From positions 1 through 51,308 of the forward strand of contig CAITWF010000033.1 of assembly GCA_903896015.1 (NCBI GenBank): a stretch of 51,308 nt of DNA, in the 5' to 3' direction. Shown piece after piece: positions 40,049-49,400 of the stretch. The stretch comes from an uncultured Opitutia bacterium (GTDB lineage Bacteria > Verrucomicrobiota > Verrucomicrobiia > Opitutales > Opitutaceae). The number at the start of each line of letters is the position of its first letter. Position 1 is the stretch's first letter. Position numbers and translations under genes: made by a program. Below the pieces are notes generated by a model. That model saw nothing but the letters and a program-made list of their open reading frames with translations. It was not told the origin of the DNA and did not search any database.

Positions 40049-40705
40049 ATGGACACCCGATATTCAGAAAAGGCAGTGACGCTGGCGAAGGCCCTCGCAC
40101 GCTCGCCCCGCGATCTTCCCGGCTATCTCACCCATCTTCCACTATGGGGAAAACGGCCGGTCGACGTGCGGCTCCCGTGGTTTTCAGCCGGTGCCATTCG
40201 GTTCCTGGACGAAAACATTGTTTCAACGGATCGGGTCTTTGAATTCGGCAGCGGCGGTTCGACATTTTTTTTCGCAGAGCGCAGCGCCTCCGTGCTCTCC
40301 GTCGAAAACGATCCGGCATGGCACGCTTTGGTTGTCGAACGCCTCCGCAAGCGCGGACTCGCCAATGCGTCCTGCGAGTTGCATCCACTCGCCGATGATT
40401 CGCTCGCGAGCTTTCAGCACAGCGCCTTCAGCCAGCGTATCTCTTCCGGGACCTGGAATATCGTCATCGTCGACTGCCACCTCGGATTCGATGCGGCCCG
40501 CTATGGCGTCATTCGTCCCGCCGCTTTTGCGATCGCGCGCGAAAGGGTTGCACCCGGCGGTTTCATCGTGCTCGACGATTCGTGGATGTTTCCGGAACTG
40601 CTCCAACCTGCCGACGGCTGGGAGGTCAAAAACTTCATCGGCGTGGGTCCTTGTCGCTATGGCGTCACTTCGACCGCGATCGTTCGCCGTCTCCCCAAGC
40701 CCTGA
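40049..40705 (+). CDS. Class I SAM-dependent methyltransferase-like protein
   Basis: A 218-residue protein. It opens MDTRYSEKAVTLAK and shows the SAM-binding motif VFEFGSGGSTFFFAE (about 61-75), the acidic strand VLSVENDPAWHALV, IVIVDCHLGFDAARYG (about 138-153) and GGFIVLDDSWMFPELL (about 176-191). It follows the phosphotransferase stop by 7 bp, and a TTG 24 bp upstream is in frame. The GSGGS motif is common among uncharacterised methyltransferases of surface-glycan loci. After it the transcript runs into the oxidoreductase gene with no terminator visible (60 bp). Confidence 0.82.
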   Translation: MDTRYSEKAVTLAKALARSPRDLPGYLTHLPLWGKRPVDVRLPWFSAGAIRFLDENIVSTDRVFEFGSGGSTFFFAERSASVLSVENDPAWHALVVERLRKRGLANASCELHPLADDSLASFQHSAFSQRISSGTWNIVIVDCHLGFDAARYGVIRPAAFAIARERVAPGGFIVLDDSWMFPELLQPADGWEVKNFIGVGPCRYGVTSTAIVRRLPKP

Positions 40706-40765
40706 CTCTGCGGCTTGCCCGAAGCTTCACTTCACAGGTTTCAGCGGCGCCCAACCCCAAATTTC

Positions 40766-42151
40766 GTGAAATCCTACGACTTTCTGATCCTCGGCGGTGG
40801 TAGCGCCGGCTTCAACGCCGCCCGCGCCGCCGTCTCCCTCGGTCTCCGCACCGCCATCGTCGATGGCGCGCGCGACCTCGGCGGCCTTTGCATCCTGCGC
40901 GGCTGCATGCCGTCGAAGACGCTGCTCTATATGGCCGACGTTCTGCACCTCGCGCAAAAGGGTAAAACATTCGGACTGAAAATTCCGTCCGCTCGCGCTG
41001 ACATGAAAGCCATTCACGCACGGAAGAAAAAGATCATCGCCGATTTCGCCGGTTACCGGCAACACGCCCTCACCAACGGAAAATACGATCTCATCCGCGC
41101 CCACGCCCGCTTCCTCGATCCGCACACCGTCGAACTCTCCAACGGGAAAAAAGTCGCAGCAAAACACATACTCATCGGCACCGGATCGAAGGTCAGCGTC
41201 CCGCCCGTCCCTGGCCTCGATGCCGCAAAATTCTGGACCAGCGATGACGTGCTCGAACTCGATTTCATCCCGCAGAGCGTAATCGTCCTCGGTGGCGGTA
41301 TCGTCGCGTGCGAACTGGCCCAGTTTCTCCATCGCATCGGCGCACGCGTCACCCTCGTCCAGCGCAGCCCCAACATTCTCCGCGACCACTCCGCGGACGC
41401 CTCGTGTGAGGTCCAAAAGGCGTTCGTCGACGAAGGGATCGAACTCTTCGCCGGCACCCAAATCCAATCGATCGCGCAGGATCAACGCGGCACCGCGATC
41501 ACGTTCCTGCACGACGGGAAAAAGGTCACACGCCGCGCCGCTCACCTCTTCAACGCCCTCGGGCGCGAGCCCAACACCGCCGGACTCAACCTCACAGCCG
41601 CCGGTGTTCGCGCGCGCGCCAACGGCCAAATCATCATCGATAAATTTCAACGCACCAGCGCGTCGCACATTTACGCCGCCGGCGACTGTTCCGGCCCCGC
41701 TGAAATCGTTCACATTGCTATTCAGCAAGGCGAACTCGCCGCGCGTCACGCCGCCGGGGTGAAAAGGCTGAAACCGATCGACTGGTCGCTCCTGCTCAAC
41801 GTTGTCTTCACCGACCCACAGCTCGCCACGATCGGTTTACTCGAGCGCGACCTCGACGAACGCGACAGGCCTTACCTCTGCGCCAGCTATCCCTTCAACG
41901 ATCACGGCAAGTCGATCCTGATGGACGCCACCTACGGCTACGTGAAGGTCATCGCCGACCCGAAGCGCGGCCGCATCCTCGGTGCCGAAATCGTCGGGAA
42001 GGACGCCGGTGAACTCATCCACGCCTTTAGCGGCCCCCTTGCTATGCGCGCCACCGTCTTCGATCTGCTCCGCGCGCCCTGGTATCACCCGACGCTCGCC
42101 GAGATCATCACCTATCCGCTGGAAGAGATCGCGGAGAAAATCAAAGGCTGA
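40766..42151 (+). CDS. Pyridine nucleotide-disulfide oxidoreductase (lipoamide dehydrogenase-like)
   Basis: A 461-residue FAD-dependent dithiol oxidoreductase. Visible: FAD loop LGGGSAG (9-15), the redox disulfide C42-ILRG-C47 followed by MPSKTL, the second Rossmann loop VIVLGGGIVACELAQFL (about 173-189), IYAAGDCSG near residue 306 (FAD second half) and the dimer-interface YHPTLAEIITYP with the catalytic His-Glu pair near the end. The substrate may be lipoamide, mercury or another disulfide; the lack of an N- or C-terminal extra cysteine pair argues against mercuric reductase. GTG 40766 is chosen from the start of the first strand. It ends inside the palindrome shared with hisA. Confidence 0.92.
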   Translation: MKSYDFLILGGGSAGFNAARAAVSLGLRTAIVDGARDLGGLCILRGCMPSKTLLYMADVLHLAQKGKTFGLKIPSARADMKAIHARKKKIIADFAGYRQHALTNGKYDLIRAHARFLDPHTVELSNGKKVAAKHILIGTGSKVSVPPVPGLDAAKFWTSDDVLELDFIPQSVIVLGGGIVACELAQFLHRIGARVTLVQRSPNILRDHSADASCEVQKAFVDEGIELFAGTQIQSIAQDQRGTAITFLHDGKKVTRRAAHLFNALGREPNTAGLNLTAAGVRARANGQIIIDKFQRTSASHIYAAGDCSGPAEIVHIAIQQGELAARHAAGVKRLKPIDWSLLLNVVFTDPQLATIGLLERDLDERDRPYLCASYPFNDHGKSILMDATYGYVKVIADPKRGRILGAEIVGKDAGELIHAFSGPLAMRATVFDLLRAPWYHPTLAEIITYPLEEIAEKIKG

Positions 42152-42164
42152 ACGCGTTCAGCCT
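42145..42164. terminator. Perfect 20-bp palindrome between convergent genes
   Basis: AGGCTGAACG CGTTCAGCCT is its own reverse complement. It holds the TGA of the plus-strand oxidoreductase (42149-42151) and the TGA of the minus-strand hisA (42158-42160). On the minus strand it is followed by TTTGATTTTC, which makes it a plausible hairpin terminator for hisA; the plus-strand side has no T-run. Confidence 0.5.
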
Positions 42165-42886
42165 CGCGCGATCGCGAGCAAGTCCGGCAGATTAACGCGC
42201 TGCTCGTAGAGCGCCTTGCCGACGATCACCCCGTCCAAGTTGGCGTAACGCCGCGCGAGCTCTGCGAGCTTCAAAACGTCTTCGCGCCGGCTCACCCCGC
42301 CGCTCGCGATCACTCGATATTTCCCCGCCCGAAGCATCGCCTCCTGCGCCTGAAAGTTCGGGCCCGTCATCATCCCGTCTGTTCCAATATCGGTGTGAAT
42401 GATCGTGCTCACGCCGAGTACTTCCATCCGCCGCGCCGCCTCCAGCGCGCTCATCCCGGAACTCTCGACCCAGCCCTTGACCGCGACGGTTCCGTTCTTC
42501 GCATCGAGTCCGACCGCGATCTTCTCGCCGAACGCCTGCACCATTTCGCCAACGAAATGATCACTGTCCACCGCCCGCGTGCCAATCACCGCGCGGCTCA
42601 CGCCAAAGCCAAACGCCCGTTCGATTGCCACTCGCGAACGCAATCCGCCGCCGAGTTGCACCTTCATCCCGAGCGCCGCGATCGCCTGCACCGCCGCAAG
42701 ATTCGTCGGCTCACCCGTAAACGCCCCGTCGAGATCCACGACGTGAATCCACTCGCTGCCCGCCGCTTGAAACTGCCGCGCGACGTCTGCCGGATTTTCG
42801 GCGTAGATCGTTTCGGCGTCCGCACGCCCCTGAGTAAGCCTCACACAACGGCCGCCTTTGATATCGATGGCAGGATAGATTTTCAC
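42158..42886 (-). CDS. hisA: Phosphoribosylformimino-5-aminoimidazole carboxamide ribotide isomerase HisA
   Basis: HisA catalyses the fourth step of histidine synthesis (ProFAR to PRFAR). From GTG 42886 it is 242 residues, the typical length. Motifs of the (beta/alpha)8 barrel: VKIYPAIDIKGGRCVRL with catalytic D8, VVDLDGAF (49-56), LGGGLRS, GTRAVDSD, and TDIGTDGMMTGPN (165-177) with the second acid, then ASGGVSRRED and GVIVGKALYE. A longer form from ATG 42925 would add residues that come from a repeat-like hairpin and are not conserved. No other his genes are nearby. It converges on the oxidoreductase gene. Confidence 0.95.
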   Translation of the reverse strand: MKIYPAIDIKGGRCVRLTQGRADAETIYAENPADVARQFQAAGSEWIHVVDLDGAFTGEPTNLAAVQAIAALGMKVQLGGGLRSRVAIERAFGFGVSRAVIGTRAVDSDHFVGEMVQAFGEKIAVGLDAKNGTVAVKGWVESSGMSALEAARRMEVLGVSTIIHTDIGTDGMMTGPNFQAQEAMLRAGKYRVIASGGVSRREDVLKLAELARRYANLDGVIVGKALYEQRVNLPDLLAIARG

Positions 42887-42918
42887 GAGTAGCGAGAGGC
42901 GAAGGGCAAAGCCGTGGA

Positions 42919-42945
42919 GGCGCAAAGAAATTTTTTCTTCGCGCC
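42919..42945. repeat. Imperfect palindromic hairpin between hisA and the M42 gene
   Basis: GGCGCAAAGAAA and TTTTCTTCGCGCC are near-complementary halves, with a further CTTTGCG copy following. It lies in the 88-bp gap between the divergent hisA and peptidase starts. The words 'GGCGCAAAG...CGCCTTTGCG' look like a REP-type repeat. I saw no second copy in the window. Confidence 0.35.
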
Positions 42946-42974
42946 TTTGCGATGCGCCGCTTCAGTCTTTTTTC

Positions 42975-44042
42975 ATGTCCGCCTATCACGTTCCCGTTTT
43001 CCTCGCAGAACTCCTTCACGCTCGCTCGCCCTCCGGCTACGAAGGCGAAGCCCAGGCCGTCTTTGATCGGCACGTGAAACCAGCTGCCGATGCCTATACC
43101 GGCGACGCCCTTGGCAACCGCCTCGCCACGCTCAACCCCGCCGGCGATCCCGTGCTCATGCTCGCCGGCCACATGGACGAACTCGGCCTCATCATCACCT
43201 ACGTCAACAAGGATGGCTTCATCTACTTCGACACGATTGGCGGCCACGATCTGAGCGTCATCTCCGGCCGTCGCGTGATTATTCAGACAGCGAACGGCCT
43301 CGTCAAAGGCGTCACCGGCAAACGGGCCATCCACCTCATGGACGACGAGGACCGGAAGAAAGTCCCGAAGAAGCACGAAATTTGGATCGATATCGGCGTG
43401 AACAGCAAGGCGGAGGCCCTCCAACGCGTGAGCATCGGCGATGTCGCCACCTACGATCACGAGTTCGAACTTTTCTCCGGCTCGATCGGCACCGCGCGCG
43501 CGTTCGACAACAAGGTCGGAGCCTACGTCGTCGGCGAAACGCTGATCCGCCTCGCCAAGGAGAAGAAGAAGCTCGCCGCGAAGGTGGTCAGCGTCGCCAC
43601 GTCACAGGAGGAAATTGGCGTGCGCGGCGCGACCACGTCCACCTATGCCGTGAATCCGCACATCGCCCTCGCGGTCGATGTCGGCCACGCGACCGATCAC
43701 CCGGACTGCGATAACCGGAAGTTCGGCGAAACGAAGCTCGGCGGCGGCCCAATCCTGTGCCGCGGCGCGAACATTAACCCAAAGGTTTTCGATCGCCTCG
43801 TCCGCGCGGCGAAGAAACTAAAAATTCCCTATCAGATCGAAGCCGATCCTCGCCCAACTGGCACGGACGCGCGCGCTATTCAGATGGGCCGCGGTGGCGT
43901 CGCCACCGGCCTCGTTTCCATTCCACTCCGCTACATGCACACGCCAAGTGAAGTCGTCGATCTGGAGGACGTGGAGCGTTGCGTGAAACTATTCGTCGAG
44001 TTTGCGAAGGGGTTGGAAAAAGGCGACTATGCGCACTGGTGA
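42975..44042 (+). CDS. M42 family metallopeptidase (aminopeptidase)
   Basis: A 355-residue zinc aminopeptidase of family M42 (glutamyl/deblocking aminopeptidase, sometimes named cellulase M). Zinc and catalytic residues are in place: LAGHMDELG (H66, D68), AFDNKVG (D178), SQEEIGVRG (E212, E213), DVGHATDHPD (D235) and a C-terminal RYMHTPSEVV (H322). Cytosolic, no signal. It starts divergently from hisA and ends 2 bp from the convergent aas-like gene. No Shine-Dalgarno was seen before the ATG. Confidence 0.95.
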   Translation: MSAYHVPVFLAELLHARSPSGYEGEAQAVFDRHVKPAADAYTGDALGNRLATLNPAGDPVLMLAGHMDELGLIITYVNKDGFIYFDTIGGHDLSVISGRRVIIQTANGLVKGVTGKRAIHLMDDEDRKKVPKKHEIWIDIGVNSKAEALQRVSIGDVATYDHEFELFSGSIGTARAFDNKVGAYVVGETLIRLAKEKKKLAAKVVSVATSQEEIGVRGATTSTYAVNPHIALAVDVGHATDHPDCDNRKFGETKLGGGPILCRGANINPKVFDRLVRAAKKLKIPYQIEADPRPTGTDARAIQMGRGGVATGLVSIPLRYMHTPSEVVDLEDVERCVKLFVEFAKGLEKGDYAHW

Positions 44043-44044
44043 CT

Positions 44045-46282
44045 TCAAACCTTTGCCGAATCGGCCAGCGCGAGTTCGCGACAGGTCTTCAGGTCGAGTT
44101 TACCCGTGCCAAGGACCGGAATCTTTTCCACGCGGCGGACGATCTTGGGAACCCACAGACCGGGCACACCCAAGCCGAGCAGCTTTTCGCGCACTTGGTC
44201 GGCGGTCATCTCGATCGACGTGAGCAGGACGAGCGCCTCGCCCTTGCTCGCGTCCGGCACGCCGACCACGATCACCACATAGCCGGCCGATTGATCGAGA
44301 TCGAAAAGCTCGATGAGCTTCTGCTCGATTGTGCCGTGCGGCACCATTTCGCCGCCGATTTTAGAAAACCGCGAGAGGCGGCCCTCAATGAAGAGAAAGC
44401 CGTCGTCATCAAACCGTCCGAGGTCGCCTGTCACGAACCAACCCTCGCGAAACGCTCCGCGCGTTTTTTCCTCATCGTTAAGGTAGCCGGCGAACACATT
44501 GGCACCGCGGAATAGCACGATACCGGTCGACGTTAGCGGCAGGTCCTGCCCAGTTTCCGGATCGACGATCCGCGCGGTCATGCCAGGCATGAGCCGGCCG
44601 ACCGACCCAAGCTTTTTGCCGAGTTGAAACTCTCCCGTGCTGGTGACGATCGGCGGGTTGGGTTGGTTGATGTTGGTCGCGGGCGTAGTCTCGGTGAGGC
44701 CATATCCCTGATGAATTTCGATGTGAAAATTCTCGAGAAAAGCGTTGAACAACTCGTCGGGCAGCTTCTCCGCTCCCGTCACGATCAGGTCCAGCGTGCG
44801 TAGCTCGCCCGGTCGTGCTTTCTTCAAGATTGGCCGGATGAACGTCGGCGCGCCGAGAAACACCGTCGCCCGCTCATCGCGGATCGCTTCGATGATTTTG
44901 CGCGTGTCGAGCGGGCTCGGCACCGTCACCACATGACAGCCGCGCAACATCGGATACCAGAGCGTGACGGTAAACCCAAAGCTGTGAAAAACCGGCAAGC
45001 AGCCGAGCAGTGAACAAGTTTCCGGCAAAATCGAGAGCGAGGAGATCTGCGCACAGTTCGCGAGTAGGTTGCGATGAGAGAGGACAACGCCCTTGGGCTC
45101 GCCAGAGCTTCCACTTGTGAACAACAATCCCGCCTCCGCGCGGTCGCCGAGCCGTGGCAGGCCAAGCAGCGATGCGCACCACTGATTCGGCAGCAGCCAC
45201 GCGGCGATCAGCCACGGCAGCATTCCACGCTTGCCTCCCGCCGCTGCCATTTCGGCGCGCAAATCCACCGTGCGCGCCGGCCACGGAAAATTAGGGAGCT
45301 TTGATTTCAGCGCGTCGGCCGAAATCACAGTCGCAATTCCGCCGAGCTTTAGGCTCGTCTCGATTGCGTCTCGGCTCGCTGTAAAATTGAGATTCACGGG
45401 CGTCTTCCCCGCGCACATCACGGCGAGATTCGCAATGAAGGCCCCTGCGCCCGGCGGCAGCACGATACCCACCCGCGCCTCCGGCACCGTCGCGCGCAGC
45501 TGTCGCGAAAGCGCCGCCGCCGCCGCGTAAAGTTGCCCACACGCCAGCTGGCTTCGCCCCCCGGTCAAATCGACCACCGCACAGCGCCGCGGATGCCGCG
45601 TGAGCATCCGGACGCATTCGCGCCCAAGATGGCGCTTCAGCCGCGGTCGTTCCTCGAAGGCCACACAGCCAAGATCGAGCAGCTCGCGGCGCGCCCATGC
45701 CGTGCTCACCTCGGATGCGGGCGCAGGCCGGCCGAACGCGATAAACACATCCGTAGGCATCAGTCGCGGCGATTTCCATAGATACTTGTTGCCTGCGAAT
45801 GAAAAAACCGAGCCCCACAATCCGTCGTGAGCCGCCGCCACGACGGGCACGCCACCTTGCCGGGCCATAAGCTCAAAGCCTTTCTTGACCTCCATCAACT
45901 GTCCCGTGCGCGAGATGTGCCCCTCGGGAAACACGCACACAACTTCGCCCGCCTTCAGCGCCCGGGCCGCGATGCGGATCGCTTCAAGCGGCTGCGCCGA
46001 CGAAATCGGAATCACGCCCGCGAGGTCGAAGCACCAGTTAAAAAACCAGCTGCGTTGCAGGCCACGGTAACCGAGGAACCGCACGGGGCGCGGGCATACG
46101 ACCTGGAGTACGCAGACGTCCACATAGGAAATATGATTCGAGATGAGGAGGACGCCGCCCGTCGCCGGAAAATGCTCCAGCCCGCTCGACCGGACGCGAT
46201 AGAGCAGCCGCACAATCGTTCGGGCGATGACTTCGAGAAAATACGGCAGATGCGAGCGCCGTCGAAAAAGGGGTTGGGGCAT
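44045..46282 (-). CDS. Fused acyltransferase/AMP-dependent acyl ligase (Aas-like)
   Basis: A 745-residue two-domain enzyme that is expected to remake phospholipids by acylating lysophospholipids with acyl chains activated by its own ligase half. Domain 1 (about 1-220) is PlsC type: NHISYVD (49-55) and FPEGHIS (118-124). Domain 2 is an ANL ligase: LLFTSGSSGEPKG (386-398), HQGYGLTET near 535, and FVTGDLGRFDDDGFLFIEGRLSR (about 628 onwards) with a closing K (KLD near 728). The major facilitator (LplT-like) domain that some homologues carry is absent, and no lplT is next to it. A candidate promoter lies upstream at 46296-46325. Confidence 0.92.
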   Translation of the reverse strand: MPQPLFRRRSHLPYFLEVIARTIVRLLYRVRSSGLEHFPATGGVLLISNHISYVDVCVLQVVCPRPVRFLGYRGLQRSWFFNWCFDLAGVIPISSAQPLEAIRIAARALKAGEVVCVFPEGHISRTGQLMEVKKGFELMARQGGVPVVAAAHDGLWGSVFSFAGNKYLWKSPRLMPTDVFIAFGRPAPASEVSTAWARRELLDLGCVAFEERPRLKRHLGRECVRMLTRHPRRCAVVDLTGGRSQLACGQLYAAAAALSRQLRATVPEARVGIVLPPGAGAFIANLAVMCAGKTPVNLNFTASRDAIETSLKLGGIATVISADALKSKLPNFPWPARTVDLRAEMAAAGGKRGMLPWLIAAWLLPNQWCASLLGLPRLGDRAEAGLLFTSGSSGEPKGVVLSHRNLLANCAQISSLSILPETCSLLGCLPVFHSFGFTVTLWYPMLRGCHVVTVPSPLDTRKIIEAIRDERATVFLGAPTFIRPILKKARPGELRTLDLIVTGAEKLPDELFNAFLENFHIEIHQGYGLTETTPATNINQPNPPIVTSTGEFQLGKKLGSVGRLMPGMTARIVDPETGQDLPLTSTGIVLFRGANVFAGYLNDEEKTRGAFREGWFVTGDLGRFDDDGFLFIEGRLSRFSKIGGEMVPHGTIEQKLIELFDLDQSAGYVVIVVGVPDASKGEALVLLTSIEMTADQVREKLLGLGVPGLWVPKIVRRVEKIPVLGTGKLDLKTCRELALADSAKV

Positions 46283-46295
46283 GGACGCAGTGCAG

Positions 46296-46325
46296 TTTAT
46301 GCGGGGGCGACCGTGCGGAATTCAA
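46296..46325 (-). promoter_or_regulatory. Candidate sigma70-type promoter for the Aas-like gene
   Basis: On the minus strand TTGAAT (46325-46320), an 18-bp spacer and CATAAA (46301-46296) stand before the ATG at 46282. Each box matches consensus at four of six positions. If used, transcription would start about 7 nt before the ATG, leaving an almost leaderless message. The rest of the 179-bp gap shows no gene. Confidence 0.3.
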
Positions 46326-46461
46326 AACTTTTCTCGCGGGGCACCGCAAAAACCGAATTCCTCGCGAGCGCCTCGAAACCGCGAAAGTCATCCGCCCGGC
46401 ACCGCGAACACGCACTAACCTATCGCTCTGGCCAAGAAACCTCGCAGCCGTCGGCGACCCG

Positions 46462-49400
46462 TCACTTGCCGAAAAGTTTATTCAGCAAGTCGGACGCCTT
46501 GTCGGAGGCGCCGCTTTTTTCAAGCGCGAGCGTCGCAAGCGCCTTGTTCAATTCACTGGTGTCCGGCTTGCCGAGCGTGCCGCCAACCTTCAGCGGAAGC
46601 GTGCACGCCAAATAACCCAGCTCGTCTGCCTGCGCTTCCAGCGCGCCCAAATACTTGAACAAATCTCCCGTGTGGCCCCGCGCCCGGAGCTTGAACTCCA
46701 GCGCCACCGCCTCATCGAACATCGGCGATTTCTCGCGATGCGTCGTACGACCCTGCCCCGCGATTCGCATCTCCGGCGCGATGAGTGTGAAGTCCTTGAT
46801 CACGGTGTTCAGCGAGGCGTCCCGCGTCAGCACGATGTTGAGTTGGTCGTATTGGATGGGTGAAAAAAGTTTGGCGATCTCCGCCACGGCCTGGGCCTTG
46901 TTCGCGATGTCCGCGTATTCCTTCTTGCCGGTGAGCGCGCCGACCACGCTGCTGCCCGTCGCAATAAGATTAGCCAGCCGCCCGCCTTTCTCAGCCAGGC
47001 TGGAAACAGTCACTGGAAGACCGCGATACAAGCCGCCCTTGCTGGAGAGCTGAAAATCTCCGTGCGTCGCCGTCGCGAAATCCCCGAGGTGCGCCGCCGA
47101 GCCGGTGAGTTTGCTGGTAACGTTAAACTTTCCTTCGACGGTCGCTGGGTCACCGGGATTGATTGCTTTGAAAAGCGGCGCCGGATCGAAATCGGCGACA
47201 ACCAGATCGGCGTCGAGGCTGTACGGAACCGCGTCCTTCGCGCTGAACATGACCGCACCGGAAATTTTTGCGTCACTGCCGTCGCCGAGCCCGGCACGCA
47301 ACCCGTCGAACTTCACCGCGCCCGCGTCGATCCGCAGCGTACCCGTGACATCCGTTGCCTGAAAGGTGCCGGAGTAGACCACCTCCTTCAGCGCGAGCGA
47401 AACCTGCCCGTTGACGCCCGCCCACGGCGGCGCGGATTCGCGCGCCACGACTACCGCCGGAGCACCACCAGACGCGGTCGCGGGCGGTGGTGCCAATGGC
47501 GCCCCGAGTATTTGCAAATCCTCGACGAAGAGCTTCGTGCTCGCCACGCGCGCCGCCACCGTGAGCCCTGCCGCGCCCGGCGTGAGCGTGCCCGCGAGAG
47601 AAAGGTCGGATTTGCGCCCGTCGCGCTCGACCTGCAACGGAGCGTTGAACGTGATCGATCCGCCTGGCGCGACATCGGCGCGCACCTCGGCCGTGATCGT
47701 GGGCAACTTTTCGGCGGTGAGTTTCGGATCGGCTTCGAGATTCGTGATCGCGAGCTTCGCCTGGACCGCCTGCGTCGCGCCCAGGGTGGCAAGAAACTCG
47801 CCCGCGAGATCGCCGCGCGTCAACTGGAGCGCGCTGCCCACCGCGGGCTGTGCTAGCAACCCCGGAAGCGACGCGGAAATTTTTCCCGCAACCTTGATCG
47901 GTTGATCGACGCCAGCGAGCTGCCCGGCCTTCGCCTCTATCGTCAGCAGGGTCGCAGCTCCGCTCTTGAGTGTCAGCGGTGCCGCCGACACTTGCCAGCC
48001 GTGTGGCGTGTAGTCGACGGAGGGATTGAGCCCGAGATCAATGGCCCGGAGAAGCGGCTTGCCAGCTTGCGCGACGGACACGCCCGTCGCCGTGAGTGGC
48101 GCTTTCGGCCGTAGCGAAAAGCCATCGTTGCTCGCCGTCGCAGTGAACTCGCCCCGCAAATCACCACCCGCAATCGTCAGTCCCTGCGCAAAGGGTTGCA
48201 TCCAGGCCAGCGGCAATCCCTGCACCACCACTGAAAATAAATCGCGCGCCGGATCGGCGGCAGCGAGGCCGTGCGTCACACGGTTGAACGTGAGCGTTTG
48301 CAGCGCATCGATTCTCGCGACGGGTTGCGCGCCGCTGAGCGTCGCCACGAAACGATCAACGCGCGTCGTCTCGCTTTTTTGCGTGAGATCAAATTCGGCG
48401 ACGACGTGAAGCGCGCCCAGCGCCGTGAGCGCCGGAACATTTCCCACGCCGGGAAGCGGCGCAGTCCCGAGATTCTCGCAGGACGCGTTGAATTTTCCGC
48501 TCGCGTGAACCTCTGTGGAAATTCCATCGAAATCGAACTGCCCCTCGCTGTTCGCCACAAAATGGGGTACGGCCCGCCCCAGGAGAAATGGGGCCACATC
48601 CGCGTCCCGCGCATCGACTTTCCAGACGCCCGCAAGTTTACGCGCACCTGACGGCAAGCTCGCGTTGACGTTGACCAGTTGCTTGTCGGCGGTGGCAAGC
48701 GTGAGCGCATAGGTCTCGCCTGCGGCGGCTCGCACGGCTGAGACGTCAGCGGAAAGCTTCAAGCCTCGCGGAAATTGAGGGCCGGACGCGGTGGCTTCGG
48801 CCTTCACGCCAAGCCGCGTAAACGTCCGCGGAGTGTCCATCGTCGCGGTCACCATCGCCCGCGTGTCGACGGTGGAGACGGTCGTGGACGTCAGCGCCGC
48901 GGTCGCGGAAAATTCAAACTGTGCATCGCGCCCGGCGCCAAGTCCGCCGCCCGATAATGTAAGCCGCGCGTGTCCATGCGCTGCCGGCAAGATCACCTCG
49001 CCCGCGAGATCGGCCCCGTCGACCGCGAGATCGATCGGCAGGGCGAGTTGGGCGAAGATGCCTTGAAAAATTGGCGCGATGGGCTCGGCGGCGCGCGCGG
49101 AAGACAGGAGGGAAAACTCGCGGTCGCCGCCACGGCGCGCGGGTGACGACCGTCCCTTCGTCGCATCGAAAGAAAGCGGGATTGCCTCGGCCAGTTTCGG
49201 CGCCTTCGTGAGATCGAGCGTCCAGCCCTTCGCGACAAGGCGCGTGATCGCGATTTTGTTTTTCAGTCCGGCTGAGATCAACGGCAGCTCGACTTCGAGC
49301 GTCGGGATCGTGAGCACGGCGCCGTGCGACTCGACACGGAGATTCTTGACCTCCACACGACCGGGACCCGCCGAGACCGACGCGAGCGTGACGCCGAGCG

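Noticed and set aside
40727-41749. 340-residue minus-strand frame opposite the oxidoreductase
   Set aside because: It is antisense to a gene with complete FAD, disulfide and HPT motifs, and shows Gly/Glu/Val-rich shadow composition.
42887-42925. Longer HisA start at ATG 42925
   Set aside because: The added residues (MRLHGFALRLSLL) derive from the REP-like hairpin region, and HisA proteins begin at the VKIYPAID segment.
46334-46370. CTCGCG...CGCGAG dyad upstream of the Aas-like gene as a terminator of that region
   Set aside because: The 6-bp arms are far apart and there is no T-run; such short G+C-rich dyads are expected by chance here.
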